DNA from: VRUE01 sp963742535
Lineage (GTDB): Bacteria; Actinomycetota; Thermoleophilia; Solirubrobacterales; 70-9
Length of the DNA stretch: 64,000 nt
Direction: 5' to 3'
NCBI GenBank assembly: GCA_963742535.1
Contig: CAVUMC010000002.1
Coordinates: forward strand, 2,108,001 to 2,172,000
Both the position numbers and the translations under genes were made by a program. Below are positions 1 through 7,978 of the stretch, in pieces (positions within the stretch are counted from its first letter, which is position 1; each line of letters starts with the position of its first letter). The notes under the pieces were generated by a model. It searched no databases, was not told the origin of the DNA, and was given only the letters and a program-made list of their open reading frames with translations.

Positions 1-381
1 GGCGAGCCGGCCGATCTCCCGGGCAACGTCCGGGGCAACCGCGGAAAGCGAGTGGTAAGCAGCCGGTTCGATCCTCATCACCCGCGTCGGCTCGGCGGCG
101 CGGAAGCCAACCGGGAAGACGGTGCCGAGGACGATTGGGACCTCGCCGAAGACGTCGCCGGGCTGCCGCTCGCCGACGACCCGCTCGATGCCATCAGTCG
201 TCTTGACCGCCTCGATGTGCCCGTCGAGCACGGCGAAGAGCGCTCGTTCGTCTCCCTCCTGGGCGGCGAACTCGCCGGCGATCAGGCTGATATCTGCTGC
301 TGCGCGCGAAAGTCGCTCCTGATCGGCCGAAGCGAGCGAGGAGAAAATCGCGACCTCGCTGATCTCCTCCGGGGTAATCAC
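1..381 (-). CDS. Cyclic nucleotide-binding domain protein, N-terminal part
   Basis: Only the first 127 residues are present; the gene runs off the left edge. They form a cyclic-nucleotide-binding fold: an N-terminal helix, a beta-roll from about residue 30, and a phosphate-binding-cassette-like stretch with Gly79-Glu80 and Arg94 (GDVFGEVPIVLGTVFPVGF). The GTG start overlaps the TGA of the upstream membrane protein gene (GTGA), so the two are probably translationally coupled. In actinobacteria such a domain often precedes a thioredoxin-reductase-like flavoprotein, but the rest is not visible, so the full product is unknown. The domain call is firm; ligand binding is inference. Confidence 0.8.
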   Translation of the reverse strand, partial: MITPEEISEVAIFSSLASADQERLSRAAADISLIAGEFAAQEGDERALFAVLDGHIEAVKTTDGIERVVGERQPGDVFGEVPIVLGTVFPVGFRAAEPTRVMRIEPAAYHSLSAVAPDVAREIGRLA

Positions 382-812
382 GGCGGCAGCCTACTCGGCA
401 AGAGAATCGCGGTGACGAGCGCACAACCCCCGGCGGCGAGGCCAGCGGCGGTGATACTGAGGGCGAGGCGCCCGGAGCTGTGCGAGGCGACGACGGCGAG
501 GGCAACGACCTCGCTGACGACCAGGGAGAGCAGCGTCGCCACCGCGTAGGTGGTGGCGATCGGCTGGGCGAGCTCGGGGCGGCGGAAGCGCGCTTTGACC
601 GGCTCGGGGAGCTGGCGGCCGGGGGAGAAGTAGCGCAGCTCGATCGCCAGGGCGAGCAGGACCACCGGCACGATCTGGGTCACGGCTTCGTAGTAGGCGA
701 TGCTGGCGTGGCCCTTAACGAGGACGATTACGAGGAGGAAGGCCAGCAGGGGCGCGGCGAAGAGAAAGGTTGCGACGATCGCCACGGCTCGCGCCTGAAT
801 CCATGCGATCAT
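378..812 (-). CDS. Small four-helix membrane protein, function unknown
   Basis: This 144-residue protein has four hydrophobic helices, roughly residues 8-30, 38-58, 85-107 and 115-138, joined by short loops. Between helices 2 and 3 is a charged cytosolic-looking stretch (RYFSPGRQLPEPVKARFRRP). I chose the ATG at 812 because the first helix follows at once; the open frame continues upstream but that part has a non-protein-like composition and overlaps the divergent hydrolase gene. The stop overlaps the start of the cNMP-binding gene. I do not recognise the family. Co-expression with a nucleotide-sensing protein suggests a signalling or stress role, which is only a guess. Confidence 0.65.
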   Translation of the reverse strand: MIAWIQARAVAIVATFLFAAPLLAFLLVIVLVKGHASIAYYEAVTQIVPVVLLALAIELRYFSPGRQLPEPVKARFRRPELAQPIATTYAVATLLSLVVSEVVALAVVASHSSGRLALSITAAGLAAGGCALVTAILLPSRLPP

Positions 813-884
813 TTGGCGATCGTAACCCGGGGTTGGGGGTACAGCGCAGCTTTCCTCCCTTTCCCGGGTCTTTTGTTGGGACGT

Positions 885-1997
885 ATGCGCAGACTCCTGC
901 TGATTCCACTGACGCTGGCTTTGCTGGCGCTCACCCCCGCTGTGGCCGGTTCGCTGGTCGGGCCGCCGCGTGGCTTCATCGGCATCTCGCCCCAGGGCTT
1001 TCCCAACGGCGAGGACTACGAACTGATGAGCGAGGCGGGTATCACCTCGGTTCGCCTGCCGCTGAACTGGTCGGAAATCGAGCCCGACGCGCGGGCTCGC
1101 TTCGATCAAAACTGGTCATACCTCGACGGTCAGGTGAAGGCCGCGGCGGAAAACGGGATGATCCCGTTCCTCTTCGTCTGGGGCACACCGGCCTGGGTTT
1201 CGCCCAAGCTCGGCGCGGAACCGATCGCAAGCGCGCGCCAGCGCCAGGAGTGGCTGCGCTTCCTCCGTTCCGCCGTCAATCGCTACGGCCCTCAGGGCAG
1301 CTTCTGGCGCGAAAACCGCGAAGTGCCGCGCCGCCCGGTCCGCCAGTGGGAGATCTGGAACGAGGAGAACATCGTTACCTTCTCCAAGGAACCCGACCCG
1401 GAAGCCTTCGCCAGGTTGATTCGTATCTCGGGTGGCCTCCTGCACCGGATCGAGCCCGGCTCGAGGGTGCTCCTCGGCGGTCTCTTCGGCCGTCCCCTGC
1501 AGATACCGCCCAACGTCGCCTCGGACGGCTTCCTCGCCGATCTCTACCGGGTGCCGGGAATAAAGCGCTACTTCGATGGAGTCGCACTGCACCCCTATGT
1601 CGCCAATGCCACTGCTTTGGAAGGGCAGATCGAGCGCTTGCGCACGGTGATGACTCTCAACGGTGACGCGGCGACGCCGCTCTACGTGACCGAGATGGGC
1701 TGGGGCTCGGATGGTTTCGAGTCGCGCTGGGAGCGCGGGCCCCACGGCCAGGCCCGTGAACTCGATCGCGCCTTTGCGATGCTCACCAGTAACCGTCACC
1801 GCTGGAACATCGGCGGCGTCTGGTGGTTCTCCTGGACCGATCAGGCGGGTTCTTGCCAGTTCTGCGATTCCGCCGGCCTACTCACCTCCCGCCGCGAAGG
1901 CAAGCCCTCGTGGTACCGCTTTAACGCCTGGACTGGCGGCGACGCCGCGACGGTGCCGCGGGCTTCGACACGGGCCCTCCGCGCCACCCGCAACTAA
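885..1997 (+). CDS. Secreted clan GH-A glycoside hydrolase (GH39/GH5-like)
   Basis: This 370-residue protein starts with a signal peptide (MRRLLLIPLTLALLALTPAVA, cleavage near residue 22). The rest reads as a TIM-barrel glycosidase: a strand-4 motif WEIWNEEN with Glu160 as likely acid/base, an HPY motif on a middle strand, and YVTEMGWGS with Glu270 as likely nucleophile near the C-terminal strands. The spacing of the two glutamates fits clan GH-A retaining enzymes. Exact family and substrate cannot be read; polysaccharide degradation outside the membrane is the inference. The gene is divergent from the preceding membrane-protein pair. The ATG at 885 is the only start that gives a complete signal peptide. 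Confidence 0.8.
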   Translation: MRRLLLIPLTLALLALTPAVAGSLVGPPRGFIGISPQGFPNGEDYELMSEAGITSVRLPLNWSEIEPDARARFDQNWSYLDGQVKAAAENGMIPFLFVWGTPAWVSPKLGAEPIASARQRQEWLRFLRSAVNRYGPQGSFWRENREVPRRPVRQWEIWNEENIVTFSKEPDPEAFARLIRISGGLLHRIEPGSRVLLGGLFGRPLQIPPNVASDGFLADLYRVPGIKRYFDGVALHPYVANATALEGQIERLRTVMTLNGDAATPLYVTEMGWGSDGFESRWERGPHGQARELDRAFAMLTSNRHRWNIGGVWWFSWTDQAGSCQFCDSAGLLTSRREGKPSWYRFNAWTGGDAATVPRASTRALRATRN

Positions 1998-2120
1998 CGG
2001 CACTTTTTCAGTCTCCTTCACGTTTTGCCCGCTCCGATCGGGCCGTCTCCACGGCGGGTATGGACTTATCCGTGAGGGCGAGTTACGTTCTTTTGAGTAC
2101 TACCGCCAATCGGGAGGCGC

Positions 2121-3521
2121 ATGGCTTGGATCGACATATCCGCGGTTGCGGTCGTGCTTGCCGCGCTTTGCGCTTGGCTCGCCGTGGTCCTTTTCTTACG
2201 GGCGCGTCGGTCGCAGCGGCGCTTCGAGCTCCTCGGTCGGGTCGCGGCGGTCTCGGAGGGCGCCGGCTCGATGGAGGAGACCTTCGAAGCGATTTGCGAC
2301 ATCCTCGTCCCCGAGGTCGCCGACTTCTGCATGATCGACATGATCGAGGGCGGCGAGGCTAAGCGCGTCGCCGTACGCGTCGCCAGCGGCGGGCCCGAAC
2401 GGGCATCACGGGGGCTGGAAGAGCGTCGTCCCTCGCTGCCCGAGTGGATGGCGAGCGAGGAGGACGGCTCGCTCGAACCCCGCTTTTACGAGCGCCTGTC
2501 CGAGCGGGACCTGCGCGAGATCGCCCATGACGACGGCGACGACCTGATCTTTCTGCGCAACCTGGAAATGCGCTCGGCGATAACGCTGGCGCTGCAGGCG
2601 CGCGGGCAGGTCAAGGGAACCCTCACCCTCGGCGTCGCCTGGTCGGGGCGGCGCTATCGCAGCGAGGACGTTCGCTTCGCCTGGATCCTCTCCGGCCGCG
2701 TCGCCCTCACCCTTGACAACAGTGGGCTCTTCGCCGACCTGGAGCGGGCTGAAGCTTCGCGGGCAGAGATCGCGGAGACGCTGCAGCGGGGACTGCTGCC
2801 AGCGCCACTGCCGCACATTCCGGGCTGGTCGCTCGCTGCCCTCTACAGGCCGGCGGGGGCGGAGAACGAAGTGGGCGGTGACTTCTACGACGCCTTCCCG
2901 GTGACCGATGGCTGGATGCTGGTGATCGGCGACGTCACCGGGCGCGGTGCTCACGCCGCCACGATCACCGCCCTCGCCCGCTACACGCTGCGCACCGCCG
3001 CGGCGCTGACCAACGATCCGGTCATCGCCCTGGCGACTCTGAACCGCGCCTTGATTGCCCGCCGGGACACATCGCTCTGCAGCATCGTTGCGATCGCCAT
3101 CGACGACGACCCCCATCGTCCCGTGCGGATGGCCGTTGCCGGGCACCTGCCGCCTCTGCTGGTCGACGGCGACGAGGTGAGGGAGATCGCCCCCGTTGAT
3201 CCGGTGCTGGGCGCCTTCGCCGATGGCGAGTGGCGCATTGGCGAAAGTCGCATCGAGCCGGGCCAGCAGCTGGTGATGGTCACAGACGGCATCGTTGAGG
3301 CCGAGGGCGAGGGCGGTCGTTTCGGAGAGGCGAGGCTGCGTGCCGAGCTCTCCGGCTCGGCGACCCCCGCCGGGGCCGTGCAGCGGCTCGAAGCGGCGCT
3401 TCGAGCCTTCACTGCCGGATCGCTCGATGACGACGTCGCAATCCTCGCGGTCGCCCGCTCGGCGGCGGGCGAAGGAGCCGCCGAGATGACCCGTGCGCTC
3501 AGCGGGCACAGCAATGTCTGA
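2121..3521 (+). CDS. Membrane-anchored GAF-SpoIIE (PP2C) protein phosphatase
   Basis: The 466-residue protein has one N-terminal membrane helix (residues 5-27), a GAF-like sensor region (about 45-195), and a PP2C/SpoIIE phosphatase domain (about 215-445). Metal-binding aspartates are visible in GGDFYDAF (about 252), GDVTGRG (about 270), TDGIVEA (about 388) and DDDVAIL. Known relatives (RsbU, RsbP, SpoIIE) dephosphorylate an anti-anti-sigma factor and so release a sigma factor. The SigB-type sigma factor and RsbW-like kinase lie within 4 kb, so this is a plausible activator of that switch; no RsbV-type STAS protein is in the window. The stop overlaps the next gene by 8 bases. Confidence 0.9.
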   Translation: MAWIDISAVAVVLAALCAWLAVVLFLRARRSQRRFELLGRVAAVSEGAGSMEETFEAICDILVPEVADFCMIDMIEGGEAKRVAVRVASGGPERASRGLEERRPSLPEWMASEEDGSLEPRFYERLSERDLREIAHDDGDDLIFLRNLEMRSAITLALQARGQVKGTLTLGVAWSGRRYRSEDVRFAWILSGRVALTLDNSGLFADLERAEASRAEIAETLQRGLLPAPLPHIPGWSLAALYRPAGAENEVGGDFYDAFPVTDGWMLVIGDVTGRGAHAATITALARYTLRTAAALTNDPVIALATLNRALIARRDTSLCSIVAIAIDDDPHRPVRMAVAGHLPPLLVDGDEVREIAPVDPVLGAFADGEWRIGESRIEPGQQLVMVTDGIVEAEGEGGRFGEARLRAELSGSATPAGAVQRLEAALRAFTAGSLDDDVAILAVARSAAGEGAAEMTRALSGHSNV

Positions 3522-3918
3522 GACGCCGGAGGTGCTGATCGGGCACCTTTTCAACGCTTTCAACCAGCGCGACGTGGAGTCGATCGTGGCGTTTTGCTCC
3601 CCTCGCCTGGAGTTCTTCACGGTCACCGGGGAAGAGATCGGTCGCGGCGCCCCATACGTCGGCCCAGAGGGCTTGCGCGACTACCTCACCGACGTTGAAC
3701 AATTCTGGGAAGAGCTTTTGATCACGCCCGGCAACGTGGAGCGGCGCGATGACCGGCTGCTGGTCTTTGGCCGGGTCTACGTGCGCAATCGTGAGCTCGG
3801 CATTCGCGATATGCCGGTGGCCTGGATTTGGCAAGTCGAGGACGGCCTCTTCGTGCGGGGAGAGGTCTTCACTGACCCCACCGAAGCCGTCGACCATTTC
3901 GTTCAGGCAACTGCTTGA
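3514..3918 (+). CDS. SnoaL-like / NTF2-fold protein
   Basis: This 134-residue protein has the typical SnoaL-like layout: a first helix with FNAFNQRDVESIVAFCSPRLEF, a central GPEGLRDYLTDVEQFW segment, and a C-terminal sheet (WIWQVEDGLFVRGEVFTDPTEAVDHF). The fold covers cyclases, isomerases and non-catalytic ligand-binding proteins, so no reaction can be assigned. I placed the start at the ATG overlapping the end of the phosphatase gene (8-base overlap), which argues for co-translation. Its 3-prime end overlaps the convergent MscS gene by 16 bases. Confidence 0.8.
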   Translation: MSETPEVLIGHLFNAFNQRDVESIVAFCSPRLEFFTVTGEEIGRGAPYVGPEGLRDYLTDVEQFWEELLITPGNVERRDDRLLVFGRVYVRNRELGIRDMPVAWIWQVEDGLFVRGEVFTDPTEAVDHFVQATA

Positions 3919-4823
3919 GCTTCAGACTGGCGTCGCACTGCCTCAAGCACTTCCTCGGCAAGCTGCGAGCCATCGTCCGGCCGCAAGGGCGTCGCGCTGA
4001 TCCTCAGCACTACCCCGTTCTCGTCGACTTCCTCGAGCGTGACGTTGGGTGGATAACGGGTCGGCACCTGAATCGAGGAAAGCAGCTGTTCCTCGACCCG
4101 CCGTGGGCTCGCTCCGTGCAAGAAGCGGGCCCGGAAGTCGACTTTCGGAGGCTCCCTGAGGGGGACGACGACGAGGCTGATCAAGACGCTGTTGGGCACC
4201 TGCAGCCGGTCAGCCCCCTGCACCAGCGTCGCGTAGAAGAGGCCCAGCGAGCTGACCGTCCCTTCCAGCGAGCCGGCCAGCGCGCCGCCGACGAGGCGGA
4301 CCCGTTCGCCGACCTTGAAAGGCCGCGTGCTCTGCAGCACGATGCCGGCAAAGAGGCTGCCCAGAGTTTGCTGGGCAGCGAGACCGAGGACGATCGCGGT
4401 GAAGGCGCCCCCGAGCGCAAGGGTGGCGGCGGTGACGCCGGCTATGCGCAGGGCAAGGACCACGACCGCGGCCATCGCGAAAAGCCGGATCAAGAAGCCG
4501 AGGGTGCCGGCGGTTGCCGGGTCGACGCGGCGGAAGAGCCGCGGTGAAACCCACCGCACCAGCCAGTGGCTGCCAGCGGATCCGACGACGATCAGGATCA
4601 CAACCGTCGTCGCCCGTACCCACGGCCCGTAGCCCGGGAAGAGGTCCCCGCGCCGGTAGTAGGCGACCAGGGTGGCGGCGATCACGAGCAGCGCCGCCAG
4701 CAGCCAGCCGAGCGTGCGCCGGGGCGAGCCGGTCTCCAATTCGTGACCGAGCCCGGCCTCGTGCCAGGAGTGGGTTCGGGTCTCAAAGAGCTCTCGGGGC
4801 AACCGCCGGCGTGGCGCTGGCAT
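3903..4823 (-). CDS. MscS-family small-conductance mechanosensitive channel
   Basis: The 306-residue protein has three N-terminal membrane helices (about residues 36-55, 68-90, 108-128) followed by a Gly/Ala-rich pore-lining helix (GGAFTAIVLGLAAQQTLGSL, about 136-155) and the beta-domain signature STRPFKVGERVRLVG, then PNSVLISLVV. This is the MscS core; the protein is a channel that opens on membrane tension during osmotic downshock. I chose the ATG at 4823; upstream in-frame sequence lies in the promoter region shared with the divergent anti-sigma gene. The C-terminal vestibule domain is present, so the gene appears complete. Confidence 0.9.
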   Translation of the reverse strand: MPAPRRRLPRELFETRTHSWHEAGLGHELETGSPRRTLGWLLAALLVIAATLVAYYRRGDLFPGYGPWVRATTVVILIVVGSAGSHWLVRWVSPRLFRRVDPATAGTLGFLIRLFAMAAVVVLALRIAGVTAATLALGGAFTAIVLGLAAQQTLGSLFAGIVLQSTRPFKVGERVRLVGGALAGSLEGTVSSLGLFYATLVQGADRLQVPNSVLISLVVVPLREPPKVDFRARFLHGASPRRVEEQLLSSIQVPTRYPPNVTLEEVDENGVVLRISATPLRPDDGSQLAEEVLEAVRRQSEAQAVA

Positions 4824-4863
4824 CGATAGGGAGCTACCCCGGCGAATTCGGTGGGAAACGGCC

Positions 4864-4889
4864 GTTTTACGCGGCCGGGCCACGGGTAC
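4864..4889 (+). promoter_or_regulatory. Putative SigB-type promoter of the anti-sigma gene
   Basis: GTTT at 4864-4867 and GGGTAC at 4884-4889 are separated by 16 bases. This fits the general-stress sigma consensus described for actinobacteria (GNNT, 14-16 bases, GGGTAY). It lies 71 bases before the RsbW-like ORF at 4961, leaving room for a leader. If real, the sigma factor encoded nearby would activate its own antagonist. Confidence 0.5.
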
Positions 4890-4960
4890 CGATTGGCCTA
4901 GGACGAGACGGCTATGCTCGCGGTGCGCGGGAAGGCCTTCAGCGGCAACTGAACGAACAG

Positions 4961-5806
4961 ATGTCAAACGGTTCGACGATCAACGACAAGCCAACCGGGC
5001 TGCAGATAAAACTGCCGGCCAAAGCGGAGAACGTTGCGGTCGTGCGGCATGCGCTCGCTGGGCTCGCCGAGCAGGTCGGCATGGATGAGACCGGGGTCGC
5101 CGACCTGAAGACGGTCGTCACCGAGGCCTGCATGAACGTGGTCGTGCACGCCTATCCGGATGGCTCCGGCCCGTTGATGATCGAGGCGGACCCCGACAGC
5201 GAGGGCCTCACCGTGACCGTCAGCGACCAGGGGGCGGGAATCAACCCGCAGGCGGATTCCGAGCGCAACAGCCTCAAACTCGGCCTTTCCCTGATCGCCG
5301 CCCTGTCCAGCAGCTTCAGCATCTCCGGCGGCCTCGATCGGGGTACCGAGGTGATGATGCGAGTCCCGCTCAGCGGTGGCGGCGCCAACGGGGCGGTTGC
5401 CGATAGCCATGAGGTCTCGGTCGAGGCCGACGCGACCGAGCTTACGGTCGCCCGGGCGGAGCTGCTGGAGCCGGTGCTGGCGAGGCTCGTCGGCGCCCTC
5501 GCGGCCCGGCGCGATCTCTCAATCGAGCGCGTTTCCGATGCCGTTCTCGTTACCGACGCGATCTCCAACGCGGCGCCCGAGCGCTTTGCGGACGGTTTGG
5601 TGCGCCTCGGGCTCGACGAGAGCGATCACGGCCTCGAGCTGCGCCTGGGGCCGATGGAAGACGGCGCGGCCGAGGAGATCCGCCGCCAGCTCGAGGTTCC
5701 TGGGCTCGGCGGTTCCCTGGAGGGTCTGGTCGACGAGGTTGGGGTGGAGAGCTCCGACGAAGGCGATTACCTGATCGTCCGCTTCGCCGCCGCGCCCGCC
5801 GCCTAG
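4961..5806 (+). CDS. RsbW-like anti-sigma factor / serine kinase with a second, degenerate domain
   Basis: The 281-residue protein starts with a GHKL ATPase domain (residues 15-135): N box TEACMN with Glu55 and Asn59, G1 box SDQGAG near residue 90, and a glycine-containing LGLSLI segment. RsbW/SpoIIAB proteins bind a SigB-class sigma factor and phosphorylate the anti-anti-sigma factor. Family members are usually about 140-160 residues; here a second domain (about 160-278) of the same general layout follows, with TDAISNA in place of TEACMN and no intact G1 box. It looks like a decayed duplicate that could still bind a partner. The gene is convergent with the sigma factor gene, overlapping it by 4 bases. 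Confidence 0.85.
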   Translation: MSNGSTINDKPTGLQIKLPAKAENVAVVRHALAGLAEQVGMDETGVADLKTVVTEACMNVVVHAYPDGSGPLMIEADPDSEGLTVTVSDQGAGINPQADSERNSLKLGLSLIAALSSSFSISGGLDRGTEVMMRVPLSGGGANGAVADSHEVSVEADATELTVARAELLEPVLARLVGALAARRDLSIERVSDAVLVTDAISNAAPERFADGLVRLGLDESDHGLELRLGPMEDGAAEEIRRQLEVPGLGGSLEGLVDEVGVESSDEGDYLIVRFAAAPAA

Positions 5807-6627
5807 CTGCGGCCTTCGTCCAGCGCCCGTTCCTCCTCGATCCGCTCGCGGATGCGGGCAAGCGCTCGTCGCAGGATGCGGGACACGTGCATCTGCGAGT
5901 GGCCGATCTGTTCGGCAATCTGCGACTGGGTCATGTCCTCGACGAAGCGCAGGCGCAGCACCACCCGCTCGCGCTCCTCCAAGAAGGGGAGGGCTGAATC
6001 GAGCGCGATCCTGCCCTCGACCAGCTCGAAGCGCTCGTCCTCTTCGCCGACCCATTCCGCCGGCGGCGCTTCGTCGGAATCTTCTGGGCCGGCGGGCCGG
6101 TCAAGTGAGAGGGGGCGGCGATTGTGGTTGGCCTCCATCACTTCGAGCACGTCGGTCTGCTCCAGGTCCAGCCGCTCGGCGATCTCGCCCACGGTGGGAG
6201 ACCGCTGCAGCTTTTTCGTCAGCTCGGTGACCGCTTTGTCGACTTCGGCCATGCGGTCGTGCAGGCCGCGGGGCACTCGAACCGTCCAGACGCGATCGCG
6301 GAAGTGCCGCTTCAGCTCGCCGAGGATCGTCGGCGAGGCGAAGGCGGTGAAGGGGATGCCGCGCTCGGGATCGAAGCGGTCGACCGCGTTGAGGAGGCCG
6401 AGGTTGGCGACCTGGAGGAGATCGTCGAAGGACTCACTGGCGCCGCGGTAGCGCAGGGCGAGGCGCTTGGCGAAGGCCATATTGCGCCGCACCAGCTCTT
6501 CGCGCACGGCGGGCTCGCGATCCTGGGCAAAACGATCCCAGAGCTCGCGGTCGCCGGCGAGCTGCTCGTCGGCCTGCGGGGCGGAGGGCCGGCCAGTTGT
6601 CTCGTCGCTGTTGCTTTTAGCTGCCAT
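5803..6627 (-). CDS. RNA polymerase sigma factor, SigB/SigF/SigG subfamily
   Basis: The 274-residue protein contains region 2 (about 49-120: FDDLLQVANLGLLNAVDRFD, then ELKRHFRDRVWTVRVPR), region 3 (about 122-185, with SPTVGEIAERL) and region 4 (about 213-258, helix-turn-helix MTQSQIAEQIGHSQMHVSRIL). The RVPR junction and overall length match the general-stress/sporulation sigma group rather than ECF factors. Adjacent RsbW-like and nearby SpoIIE-like genes support a partner-switching stress regulon. The ATG at 6627 gives a usual charged N-terminal extension. Its own promoter cannot be assigned with confidence. Confidence 0.92.
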   Translation of the reverse strand: MAAKSNSDETTGRPSAPQADEQLAGDRELWDRFAQDREPAVREELVRRNMAFAKRLALRYRGASESFDDLLQVANLGLLNAVDRFDPERGIPFTAFASPTILGELKRHFRDRVWTVRVPRGLHDRMAEVDKAVTELTKKLQRSPTVGEIAERLDLEQTDVLEVMEANHNRRPLSLDRPAGPEDSDEAPPAEWVGEEDERFELVEGRIALDSALPFLEERERVVLRLRFVEDMTQSQIAEQIGHSQMHVSRILRRALARIRERIEEERALDEGRS

Positions 6628-6731
6628 CTGATCGTGAAGGGGTGGACGGGTGATCCTCCCGTCGCATGCCGCCCTCGAGCCCGTTGTCAGGCCGTGCAGC
6701 CACTTGGTAGTGCAACGCTAGCAGGGCCTCC

Positions 6732-6878
6732 TCACTTGCCAACAGGCGCGTACTGGTCGCGTTTGAGTCTCTTGATCCGGCTCTCGAGCACGGCCTCGCG
6801 CAGGGCACCGCGGAAGCGGCCTGGACCCCAGTACCGGCTGCTCATCTCGGCAGCCGAATCTCTCCCTCCATCGGTCAT
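6732..6878 (-). CDS. Small basic protein, 48 residues, unknown
   Basis: An ATG at 6878 opens a 48-codon frame ending in TGA at 6732. The product begins MTDGGRDSAAEMSSRYWGPG and is followed by a basic helix (REAVLESRIKRLKRDQYAP). It reads as a plausible short protein with an aromatic/glycine patch (RYWGPGRFRG) and an amphipathic helix, not as low-complexity antisense. It lies 104 bases upstream of the sigma factor gene on the same strand. No clear ribosome-binding site precedes the ATG. The family is not recognised; a role with the sigma factor is only suggested by position. Confidence 0.4.
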   Translation of the reverse strand: MTDGGRDSAAEMSSRYWGPGRFRGALREAVLESRIKRLKRDQYAPVGK

Positions 6879-6927
6879 GCTCTGTCCCAACCGCTACCCG
6901 CTTGCGATCACTTCATGCCGCTAATCC

Positions 6928-6952
6928 GGTTGCCGGGCGACCAACGGGGTAC
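6928..6952 (+). promoter_or_regulatory. Putative SigB-type promoter of sodA
   Basis: GGTT at 6928-6931 and GGGTAC at 6947-6952 are 15 bases apart, fitting GNNT-N14-16-GGGTAY. The site lies 62 bases before the SOD start codon. It is the second such match in this stress-gene cluster, which makes control of SOD by the nearby sigma factor plausible. Confidence 0.45.
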
Positions 6953-7014
6953 GCAAAGCGTGGCGCCGTTAGGCTGCCAGCCGACTTCGCATAACGATCC
7001 AAAGGAGACGCCCG

Positions 7015-7620
7015 ATGGCCTTTTCGGTCCCCGACCTGCCGTACGCATACGACGCACTCGAGCCCCACATCGACGAGGCGACGATGCGCGTCCACCACGA
7101 CAAGCACCACCAGGCCTACGTGGACAAGGCCAACGCCGCCCTGGAGGGCACCGAGTGGGCCGACCGTGACGTCGAGGACGTCCTGCGCAACCTCTCCAGC
7201 CTGCCGGGTGACAAGCAGGGCCCGGTGCGCAACAACGCCGGTGGCCACTACAACCACTCGCTCTTCTGGCAGATGCTCAGCCCCGACGGTGGCGGTGAGC
7301 CCAGCGGCGAGCTGGCCTCCGGCATCGAGTCGACCTTCGGCTCCTTCGATGCCTTCAAGGAAGAGTTCAAGAACGCCGGCATCACCCGCTTCGGCTCCGG
7401 CTGGGCCTGGCTGGTCAAGGACAGCTCCGGCCTCGCCATCGTCTCGACCCCGAACCAGGACTCACCGATCTCCGACGGCAGCGTGCCGCTGCTCGGCTGC
7501 GACGTCTGGGAGCACGCCTACTATCTGAAGTACCAGAACAAGCGTCCCGACTACATCGACGCGTTCTGGAACGTCGTCAACTGGGACTACGTCGCCCAGC
7601 GGCTCAGCGAGGCGGGCTGA
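7015..7620 (+). CDS. sodA: Superoxide dismutase, Mn/Fe type
   Basis: This 201-residue enzyme converts superoxide to hydrogen peroxide and oxygen. Metal ligands are visible: a histidine in MRVHHDKHHQAYV near residue 27-31, the histidine of GGHYNHSLFW near residue 81, and Asp and His of DVWEHAYYLKYQN near 163-167. The stretch TPNQDSPI and the end FWNVVNWDYVAQRL are close to what I know of Mn-type SodA, but metal use cannot be proved from sequence. There is no signal peptide, so it is cytosolic. A good ribosome-binding site (AAAGGAG) precedes the ATG. Confidence 0.95.
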   Translation: MAFSVPDLPYAYDALEPHIDEATMRVHHDKHHQAYVDKANAALEGTEWADRDVEDVLRNLSSLPGDKQGPVRNNAGGHYNHSLFWQMLSPDGGGEPSGELASGIESTFGSFDAFKEEFKNAGITRFGSGWAWLVKDSSGLAIVSTPNQDSPISDGSVPLLGCDVWEHAYYLKYQNKRPDYIDAFWNVVNWDYVAQRLSEAG

Positions 7621-7646
7621 GGTAAGGCCTCTGGGTCGGATGGGTA

Positions 7647-7812
7647 GGCCGGATGGCGGGTGGGTCTCTGCGGGAATTGATGTCGCACGCCCCCGCCTCC
7701 GGCGGAGGCTTAGCGACTATGTGAGAGCGCGGCTTACGCCGCGCCCATGATCACGAGTGCGGCGGCCGCCTATTCGGCGACATTCCCGCAGAGACCCACC
7801 CGCCATCCGGCC
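7647..7812. repeat. Large inverted repeat with 31-bp perfect arms
   Basis: The 358 bases between sodA and the GMC oxidoreductase gene hold no gene but a striking structure. Bases 7647-7677 and 7782-7812 are exact reverse complements (31 bp). Inside, GTCGC/GCGAC extends the stem, and two smaller hairpins occur: GCCTCCGGCGGAGGC and GCGCGGC-TTAC-GCCGCGC. Since the flanking genes converge, it may act as a bidirectional terminator, but it is far longer than a usual terminator; a small non-autonomous mobile element is an alternative. I see no flanking target duplication. The rest of the gap (7813-7978) shows nothing I can name. Confidence 0.85.
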
Positions 7813-7978
7813 AAAGCGCCAACCGAAGCTAAGAATCTCCGCGAAGGCGCCCTCCGCTTCCAAGCTTGCAGCTCGGCCCGGGGTTTCGTGAGCTTGGAAG
7901 CTCCGAGGTCGCCTGAACTCGGGCTCCGAAGTCGCTGGGCTTGTTGGTCGTCCTGGCGATTCGCCGGGGACCACCGAA

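Noticed and set aside
837..842. GGGTAC before the GH-A hydrolase as a SigB-type promoter.
   Set aside because: No GNNT at 14-16 bases upstream.
6715..6742. TTGGCA-N16-TAGCGT as promoter of the sigma factor gene.
   Set aside because: The minus-10 part is poor and such matches are frequent; not enough to list.
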